This document shows positions 58,083-64,000 of a DNA stretch of 64,000 nucleotides, piece by piece. The DNA is from Sediminicola sp035798135 (GTDB taxonomy: Bacteria > Bacteroidota > Bacteroidia > Flavobacteriales > Flavobacteriaceae). The stretch is from assembly GCA_035798135.1 (NCBI GenBank), contig JAPFBR010000002.1, positions 1 to 64,000 of the forward strand. The letters run 5' to 3'. The notes beneath the pieces are model-generated. The model ran no database searches. It was not told where the DNA came from and saw only the letters and a program-made list of their open reading frames with translations. The stretch's first letter is position 1. Each line of letters starts with the position of its first letter. Both the position numbers and the translations under genes were made by a program.

Positions 58083-59171
58083 TTATTGGTGTAGGGTTGA
58101 TTTAAAAACAATGAATTCGCTGATGTTGGTCATATCAATGGCTCCAACCAGTTCATTATTACTTGTGACCGGGAAAAAAGCACTTTTTCCATTCCTGATA
58201 TATTCCATAACAGTTGTGATTGCTTGCGAAACATCTACAATTTTGATATCGGTCTGCATTACATCCTTGATCAATAAAGCTGGATTATTTGCGTTTTTAA
58301 TGATGTCCTTATGGTATAATACTCCGGCAATTTGATTGTTGTCCATTACCACAAAGTCTTTTTCCGTACTGGCCAAAACCGCATTTATCGCATCTTCCAT
58401 TGTATTTTGAGGTTGTAGAAGGGTAAGTTTCGTTAGCATAGCCTCCTTTACAATATGACCTTCCAAAATTGACTGGTTTTTCACCATTTTGTTCTCGCCA
58501 TAGGCCCCCACAAAAATGAAGAGGGCAATCAATATTAAAAATGGATTAAAAAAAATGCCGAGCATAAAAAAGACAACGGCCAAGATCTGTCCGAGACCGG
58601 AGGCAATCTCCGTGGCCTTCACCCGCCCCAATTTGAACGCCAGTAAGGCTCGGAGTACCCTCCCACCATCCATGGGAAAGGCAGGGATCATATTAAACAC
58701 CACCAACATTATGTTTGCAATAAATAGGAAAAGGAGTAGGCTTTGGAAACCAGAAGTATTTAAAAATTCTTCCAAGCCGGCTGGGTCCATGCCAAAATAG
58801 TTCTGAAATGGGATAAAGAATGACAATAATATGGCAATCAGGACATTTACAGCCGGGCCAGCTAAGGCGACCATCAATTCCTGTCCTGGTTTTTCTGGCA
58901 TTTTTTCCAAAAGGGCCACCCCACCAATGGGCAATAAGGTTATTTTTTTTGTGCCAATACCATATCTTTTAGCTGTCAGGGCATGACCTAATTCATGTAG
59001 TACAACACACATGAAAAGAACCAAAATGAGGACGATGTTCAGGAGGGCGGAATTGAGGCTCCCACCTTTTTGGATGTCCAAAAATACTACCCAAATCAGG
59101 ATAAAGGAAAAGGTCCAATGAACTTCTATTTTTATACCGGCGACTTTGCCGAGATGTAGCACTCCCTTCAT
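58083..59171 (-). CDS. site-2 protease family (M50) zinc metalloprotease with CBS domains
   Basis: The start MKGVLHLGKVAGIKIEVHWTFS gives 362 residues and the family's usual N-terminus. The active-site helix VVLHELGHALTAKRYG carries HExxH, and FNMIPAFPMDGGRVLRALLAF carries the NxxPxxPxDGG Asp. A tandem CBS pair (about 235-355) senses adenine nucleotides in related proteins. It cleaves substrates within the membrane, often anti-sigma factors. It lies 5 bp before the adaptor start codon, so it may head that operon. Confidence 0.9.
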   Translation of the reverse strand: MKGVLHLGKVAGIKIEVHWTFSFILIWVVFLDIQKGGSLNSALLNIVLILVLFMCVVLHELGHALTAKRYGIGTKKITLLPIGGVALLEKMPEKPGQELMVALAGPAVNVLIAILLSFFIPFQNYFGMDPAGLEEFLNTSGFQSLLLFLFIANIMLVVFNMIPAFPMDGGRVLRALLAFKLGRVKATEIASGLGQILAVVFFMLGIFFNPFLILIALFIFVGAYGENKMVKNQSILEGHIVKEAMLTKLTLLQPQNTMEDAINAVLASTEKDFVVMDNNQIAGVLYHKDIIKNANNPALLIKDVMQTDIKIVDVSQAITTVMEYIRNGKSAFFPVTSNNELVGAIDMTNISEFIVFKSTLHQ

Positions 59172-59316
59172 GAAAATTTCTTTGAAGTGAATGTATATAC
59201 AACCATATATTATGGAAATGACAACCGTCATATATAACCATAATGTCTAGGTATACTTTTGCTTCAGCTATCGGGAATATCATTCCACGGGCATCACATG
59301 ACCTATATTAATACCT

Positions 59317-60261
59317 ATGAAGAGAATTTTAACACTCACCATAAATCCAGCTTTAGACAAAAGCAGCTCTGTAGCAGGGGTGCTTCCATTTAAAAAGCTG
59401 CGCTGCGATGTTCCTATTTATGAACCGGGAGGTGGAGGTATTAATGTATCTAGGGCCATAAAAAAATTAGGAGGTTCCTCTATTGCCATTAACCTTTCAG
59501 GCGGACCAACAGGCGAGCATTTGAGAGCACTGTTGACCATGGAGGGGATAGAACAGAAAACAATTGCAATACAGGAATGGACCAGGGAAAACTTGGCAGT
59601 GACGGACACAAGAAATGAGCAACAATTCCGCTTTGGTATGCCAGGGCCTAAGGTTCAGGATACCGAATGGAAACAAGTGTTGGCCGATTTGCCTTTGCTA
59701 ATAAGGGAGGATGATTATCTTGTGGTCAGTGGGAGTCTGGCTCCAAATGTTCCTGTTGATTTTTATGCCCGGGTGGCCAAAATTGCCCAGGACATGAAAG
59801 TTAGGATGATTTTAGATACTTCGGGAGAGGCTTTGGAAGTAGGGGCAAAAGCGGGGGTCTTTTTGTTAAAGCCTAATTTAGGGGAACTTAGCTCACTTTG
59901 TGGGGTATCCCGTATCACTTCTAAGAATATGGAAGCATTGGCCTTGAAATTCATAAGGGAACATAACTGCAAAGTGATGGTGGTTTCAATGGGCCCAAAA
60001 GGTGCCATGTTGGTAACATCAGAAGAAATTGAGTATATCCCGGCCCCAACGGTTCACCATGTAAGTAGTATTGGAGCAGGGGACAGCATGGTGGCTGGAA
60101 TGGTATTTCGTTTGGCGGAGGGCGATTCATTTAGCGAAATGGCCAAATATGGTGTAGCTTGTGGAACAGCGGCTACTATGACTCCAGGAACACAACTTTG
60201 TGTAAAAGAGGATGTAACCCTTTTAAACCAGTGGTTGACGCATCAAAAGAATACCATTTAA
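59317..60261 (+). CDS. PfkB-family hexose kinase (1-phosphofructokinase-like)
   Basis: The 314-residue protein starts RILTLTINPALDKSSSV (3-19), then EPGGGGINVSRAIKKLGG (about 38-55), the substrate-binding Gly motif. LDTSGEAL (about 166-173) follows, and the catalytic GAGDSMVAGMVFRL (about 248-261) holds the base Asp. These are the marks of the 1-phosphofructokinase/tagatose-6-phosphate kinase branch. The substrate is a sugar phosphate, not resolved here. It is transcribed towards pta, with 116 bp between them. Confidence 0.9.
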   Translation: MKRILTLTINPALDKSSSVAGVLPFKKLRCDVPIYEPGGGGINVSRAIKKLGGSSIAINLSGGPTGEHLRALLTMEGIEQKTIAIQEWTRENLAVTDTRNEQQFRFGMPGPKVQDTEWKQVLADLPLLIREDDYLVVSGSLAPNVPVDFYARVAKIAQDMKVRMILDTSGEALEVGAKAGVFLLKPNLGELSSLCGVSRITSKNMEALALKFIREHNCKVMVVSMGPKGAMLVTSEEIEYIPAPTVHHVSSIGAGDSMVAGMVFRLAEGDSFSEMAKYGVACGTAATMTPGTQLCVKEDVTLLNQWLTHQKNTI

Positions 60262-60377
60262 ACATTTTATCATATACGTTTTTTCTAAAAATCCCTAAGC
60301 TTTAAACTTATTATTGTAGTATCTTTTATGCTTATGGGAAACTATAAAATCTCAAAATTTTAAACCATTGAATACTA

Positions 60378-62471
60378 ATGAGTAAAGCAATTTATATAGC
60401 CACTACCGGTCCTAACAGTGGTAAATCCATCATTTCCTTGGGCCTTATGCAATTGTTATTGGGCAAGGCCGCGAAAGTGGGCTATTTTAGACCAATTATT
60501 GATGACTTTCTGCCTGGGCAAATGGATAATCATATTAAAACTATGATTACCTATTTTGATTTGGAAATAGCGTTCGAGGATGCTTATGCCTACACCCGAA
60601 GCCAGATTATCCAGAAAAAAAATAAAGGGAAAGAAGATGAGATCATCAGTAAGATAATTGGAAAATACAAGGCTATTGAGGATCGGTTCGATTTTATGTT
60701 GGTAGAGGGCACTGATTTCTCTGGGGAGGACAACATCATTGAATGGGACATTAATGTTTTGATGGCCAAAAACCTTGGTATTCCCACCATTCTATTGTCC
60801 AGTGGGGTGGGAAAAACCGTTGAAGATTTAATAGGGAACCTACAGATAGCCTATGATTCTTTTAAGGAGAAAGGGGTACAGGTTTTGTCCGTGGTCGCCA
60901 ACAAAGTGAATCCCGAATATTTGGATGTTGTAAAAAATGGTCTGAAGGCAAATCTTCCTTCCGATGTCTTGGTAAATGTTATTCCCTTAAATCCAGTATT
61001 GGCGAATCCAACCATTAAAGAAATTGTGGAAGAATTGGATGGCAAGGTACTTTTTGGAGAAGCTTATTTAAATAACCAGGCGGGCTTTTTTAGCGTTGGG
61101 GCCATGCAATTAAGGAATTATTTGACCCATCTAAAAAAAGATAGTTTGGTGATAACCCCAGGAGATAGGGCAGATATCATTCTAGGGGCTCTGCAAGCAA
61201 ACGTTTCTGCCAATTACCCCACAATTTCAGGAATAGTGCTCACGGGCGGACTTTTACCTGAAGACTCTATCACTAAATTGATTGAGGGGCTTTCGGAAAT
61301 AGTTCCCATCATCTCCGTGGAAGGCGGCACCTATTCCATTACAAATCGCATTGGGGACATTAGGCCCCGAATGTACGCTGAGAATTTACAGAAGATCACC
61401 ACTTCCATACACGCTTTTCAAAACCACGTTGAGGTAAATGCCCTAGAAGATAGGCTCATAACCTTTAAGGCCTCCGGGATTACACCGAGGATGTTCCAAT
61501 ACAATCTTGTCAAAAGAGCCCAAGCCATTAAAAAACACATTGTTTTGCCCGAAGGCATGGATGATCGCATTTTAATGGCCACCAAAGAATTGGTGGATTC
61601 CAATACCGTGGATATTACCTTATTAGGCGATCCCAAGGAAATAACAGAGAAAATTGCAAGAATGGATTTGGGATTGGACCTGGAAAAAATTTCCATTGTT
61701 ATGCCTACCGATTCCCCTTATTTTGAGGACTATGCAAATACCTTGCACGAATTGCGCAAACATAAGAACCTTAACTTGGCCATGGCCCGTGATTTAATGG
61801 AGGATCCTTCCTATTTTGGAACCATGATGGTCTATAAGGGGCATGCGGACGGTATGGTATCGGGAGCGGTTAACACTACCCAACATACCATTAGGCCGGC
61901 ATTACAATTTATAAAGACCAAGCCCGGCATTTCTGTAGTTTCCTCCGTCTTTTTTATGTGTCTGGAAGATAGGGTTACTGTTTTTGGAGATTGCGCCATC
62001 AATCCCAATCCAACAGCGGAAGAACTGGCACAGATCACCATTTTATCCGCGGAGACAAGTTTGGCATTTGGAATAGAACCAAAAGTGGCCATGCTCTCTT
62101 ATTCCTCTGGCACCTCAGGAATAGGGGAGGATGTGGATAAGGTAAGGCGGGCAACAGAACTGGTAAAAAAAATGAACCCGGATCTAAAAATAGAAGGCCC
62201 TATCCAATACGATGCAGCCGTGGACAGTAAAGTTGGAAAAACCAAGTTGCCAGATTCAGAGGTAGCGGGTCAGGCAAGTGTATTTATTTTTCCCGATTTA
62301 AATACGGGGAACAATACCTATAAGGCAGTACAAAGGGAAACCGGTGCCTTGGCTATTGGACCCGTTTTACAGGGGTTGAATAAGCCGGTAAACGATTTGA
62401 GCCGTGGTTGTACCGTAAATGACATTTTTAATACCGTAGTGATCACTGCCATCCAAGCGCAGGGCATATAA
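60378..62471 (+). CDS. pta: phosphate acetyltransferase, long form
   Basis: The 697-residue product has the long Pta arrangement. It opens with a P-loop BioD-like N-terminal domain (TTGPNSGKSIISLGLMQLL, about 9-27; VEGTDFSG). A DRTGG domain (about 215-320; ITPGDRADIILGALQ) follows, then the C-terminal catalytic PTA_PTB domain from about 375 (LPEGMDDRILMATKELV, GMVSGAVNTTQHTIRPALQ, SYSSGTSG). It interconverts acetyl-CoA and acetyl phosphate. ackA follows after 12 bp, forming the standard acetate pathway operon. Confidence 0.97.
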   Translation: MSKAIYIATTGPNSGKSIISLGLMQLLLGKAAKVGYFRPIIDDFLPGQMDNHIKTMITYFDLEIAFEDAYAYTRSQIIQKKNKGKEDEIISKIIGKYKAIEDRFDFMLVEGTDFSGEDNIIEWDINVLMAKNLGIPTILLSSGVGKTVEDLIGNLQIAYDSFKEKGVQVLSVVANKVNPEYLDVVKNGLKANLPSDVLVNVIPLNPVLANPTIKEIVEELDGKVLFGEAYLNNQAGFFSVGAMQLRNYLTHLKKDSLVITPGDRADIILGALQANVSANYPTISGIVLTGGLLPEDSITKLIEGLSEIVPIISVEGGTYSITNRIGDIRPRMYAENLQKITTSIHAFQNHVEVNALEDRLITFKASGITPRMFQYNLVKRAQAIKKHIVLPEGMDDRILMATKELVDSNTVDITLLGDPKEITEKIARMDLGLDLEKISIVMPTDSPYFEDYANTLHELRKHKNLNLAMARDLMEDPSYFGTMMVYKGHADGMVSGAVNTTQHTIRPALQFIKTKPGISVVSSVFFMCLEDRVTVFGDCAINPNPTAEELAQITILSAETSLAFGIEPKVAMLSYSSGTSGIGEDVDKVRRATELVKKMNPDLKIEGPIQYDAAVDSKVGKTKLPDSEVAGQASVFIFPDLNTGNNTYKAVQRETGALAIGPVLQGLNKPVNDLSRGCTVNDIFNTVVITAIQAQGI

Positions 62472-62483
62472 GAAATTAGGAAC

Positions 62484-63677
62484 ATGAAAATATTGATATT
62501 GAATTCCGGAAGCTCCTCAATTAAATACCAACTGATAGACATGCCTTCAGAGGAAGTACTGTGTAAGGGGATAGTGGAAAGAATAGGCTCAAAAGAAGCT
62601 ATTTTAGTATATAAAACTGATAAAGTAAGCCTTGAGGAAATCCTGGATATAAAAACGCACAAACAAGGCCTACAGCATATAGCTGCATTATTGGTAGATT
62701 TGAAAAAGGGGATTGTAGCCCAAGCCAATGAAATACAAGTCATTGGGCACAGGGTGGTTCACGGCGGAAAGACTTTTTCAGCCCCCACTTTGGTGACTCC
62801 TTTTGTAAAAGATAAAATAAAAGAGCTCTTTCCATTAGCCCCGTTGCACAATCCGCATAATTGGGAAGGGTTGGACCTTGCAGAGGAAATTTTTCCGCAA
62901 GCGAAACAAGTTGCTGTCTTTGATACGGCCTTTCATCAAACCTTACCTTTAAAGGCCAAAAAATATGCCATCCCCAATCATTTATTTGAAGAGCACGGTA
63001 TCCAGGTCTATGGTTTTCATGGAATAAGCCATCAATATGTTTCCAGAAAAGCGATTGATCATCTTAAGAATCCAAAGTCCAAAATCATTTGCATACACCT
63101 TGGCAATGGCTGTAGCATGACCGCTGTGGTAGATGGTGTAAGTGTGGACCACAGTTTAGGTTTTACTCCGGCAAACGGGCTCATTATGGGTTCTAGGAGT
63201 GGCGACATAGACCATTCCATAATATTTTATTTGGTGGAGACTCTAGGGTACGATCTAAAGGAAGTAAACCATATGTTGCTAAAAGACAGCGGAATGTTGG
63301 GTCTTACTGGTTTTAATGATTTAAGGGATGTTCAGGCTGCTGCGAAAAAAGGGGATAAAGCATCTGATCTGGCTTTAGAAATGAATGCCTACAGAATAAA
63401 AAAATACATTGGGGCCTATACCGCGGCAATGAATGGCTTGGATGCCATTGTTTTTACAGCTGGGGTTGGGGAAAATTCCAGTGAGCTTAGAAAACGGGTG
63501 TGTTCAGGTATGGATTGCTTGGGCATCCGCATGGATGATGAAGCAAATGAAAAGAGACCAGCAGGGATCCATAGGATACATACCTCAGATTCACCGGTCA
63601 AAATATTGGTCGTGCCCACGAACGAGGAGCTGGAAATAGCCAAACAATCCTTTCAATTGGTTTCACTCATTGCCTAA
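62484..63677 (+). CDS. ackA: acetate kinase
   Basis: The 397-residue length is typical. Motifs: ILILNSGSSSIKYQL (2-16), VIGHRVVHGGKTFS (about 86-99), YGFHGISHQYVSRKA (about 171-185), HLGNGCSMTAVVDG (about 202-215), DTSMGFTPAnGLIMGSRSGDID-like (about 219-240), and FTAGVGENSSELR near 325-337. With pta it makes ATP and acetate from acetyl phosphate, or runs in reverse for acetate uptake. It is co-transcribed with pta. Confidence 0.97.
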   Translation: MKILILNSGSSSIKYQLIDMPSEEVLCKGIVERIGSKEAILVYKTDKVSLEEILDIKTHKQGLQHIAALLVDLKKGIVAQANEIQVIGHRVVHGGKTFSAPTLVTPFVKDKIKELFPLAPLHNPHNWEGLDLAEEIFPQAKQVAVFDTAFHQTLPLKAKKYAIPNHLFEEHGIQVYGFHGISHQYVSRKAIDHLKNPKSKIICIHLGNGCSMTAVVDGVSVDHSLGFTPANGLIMGSRSGDIDHSIIFYLVETLGYDLKEVNHMLLKDSGMLGLTGFNDLRDVQAAAKKGDKASDLALEMNAYRIKKYIGAYTAAMNGLDAIVFTAGVGENSSELRKRVCSGMDCLGIRMDDEANEKRPAGIHRIHTSDSPVKILVVPTNEELEIAKQSFQLVSLIA

Positions 63678-63898
63678 TTCTACTTATTTCCCCTATGGCC
63701 CTAAGGTAGTCCCATGTTTTGATATGATTTTTATCATTTTAGAGCCATACTATTTCAAATAGCTTTGACCTTTAAGGCAAGGGTAATGATTATAGTTGGT
63801 GCTACAGGTATTGTCATATTCACTTAGTCTTCCTTTTCATTGTCCAGACAATTGTTGCAAACAAAGGATTTTGAATTCTATTTTAACTTGGAGAAAAA

Positions 63899-64000
63899 AT
63901 GATTGAGGGTTATATCGTAAATAATGAACATCTACAGCTCACTGAGATGGAATTCTTGTATAGAATGTTGGTTGCTGCAGGAATCGGTTTTGTTTTGGGA
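63899..64000 (+). CDS. MgtC/SapB-type membrane protein, 5' part (cut by window edge)
   Basis: An ATG at 63899 with a GGAG 8 bp upstream opens a frame of 34 codons that runs off the window. It encodes MIEGYIVNNEHLQLTEMEF then LYRMLVAAGIGFVLG. The LxRMLVAaxiGfvLG start of the first membrane helix matches MgtC/SapB-family proteins, but the defining later part is outside the window. The 221 bp between ackA and this gene show no other feature. Confidence 0.55.
   Translation, partial: MIEGYIVNNEHLQLTEMEFLYRMLVAAGIGFVLG

Overview
The window reads as a stretch of chromosome from a marine-type member of the Flavobacteriaceae (Bacteroidota). The basis is the gene content: DUF4290, DUF2911, DUF493, a ResB-CcsA fusion, a T9SS-like C-terminus, a LytS/LytTR pair and a TPR histidine kinase. 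Bacteroidota-type promoters (TTG, about 19-20 bp, TAnnTTTG) stand in front of both tRNA genes and the HU gene. A genus cannot be fixed from sequence reading alone.

Positions 1-6400 are an AT-rich accessory region. Four minus-strand genes (an alpha/beta hydrolase, a VOC protein, and two paralogous secreted hydrolases with a Cys-rich metal-binding-like N-terminus) and a plus-strand LytS/LytTR two-component pair are interspersed with five imperfect inverted-repeat elements of about 120-140 bp. All five elements face the same way. They start with AAC, end with GTT and look like integron attC sites, although no integrase is visible. The region ends at the 3' side of a tRNA-Met gene.

Positions 6500-26300 hold mainly core and housekeeping genes: a START-like protein, a class IV aminotransferase, YqgE, HU, fmt, a RecQ with an unusual domain order, a NadR-like kinase, DUF493, DUF4290 and murA (with Asp in place of the catalytic Cys). 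These are followed by a run of small enzymes (pirin, VOC, GNAT, YhhN, a TIM-barrel protein, DUF3124, an M20 amidohydrolase, DUF1801). A light-related operon comes next: SRPBCC protein, SDR and photolyase. Its SDR gene is broken by a single in-frame stop, and a perfect 10-bp dyad lies upstream. A beta-propeller-like secreted protein and a DUF2911 protein close the section.

Positions 26300-34150 form a sugar locus: galT, galK, a NUDIX-type (NrtR/AraR-like) regulator, an SSS sodium/solute symporter, an overlooked 33-residue membrane peptide and a large secreted PIG-L deacetylase. Positions 34200-37600 are a minus-strand operon-like run (DUF2520 protein, KdsC-type phosphatase, Maf, lipoprotein, MscS-type channel). 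The plus-strand ResB-CcsA cytochrome c maturation protein, a Cys/Met-metabolism PLP enzyme and BshB1 follow, then an orphan TPR histidine kinase, tRNA-His and an M28 peptidase.

Positions 47350-53650 are a 4-hydroxyproline catabolic cluster: a divergent AraC regulator, a DHDPS-family deaminase, a 2,5-dioxovalerate-type dehydrogenase, a DUF885 metallopeptidase and 4-hydroxyproline epimerase. No D-hydroxyproline oxidase is present. The last part holds a CbpA/CbpM pair, a tripartite ABC export system, a CBS-containing site-2 protease, a PfkB-family kinase, the pta-ackA acetate operon, and the first 34 codons of an MgtC-like protein cut by the window edge.
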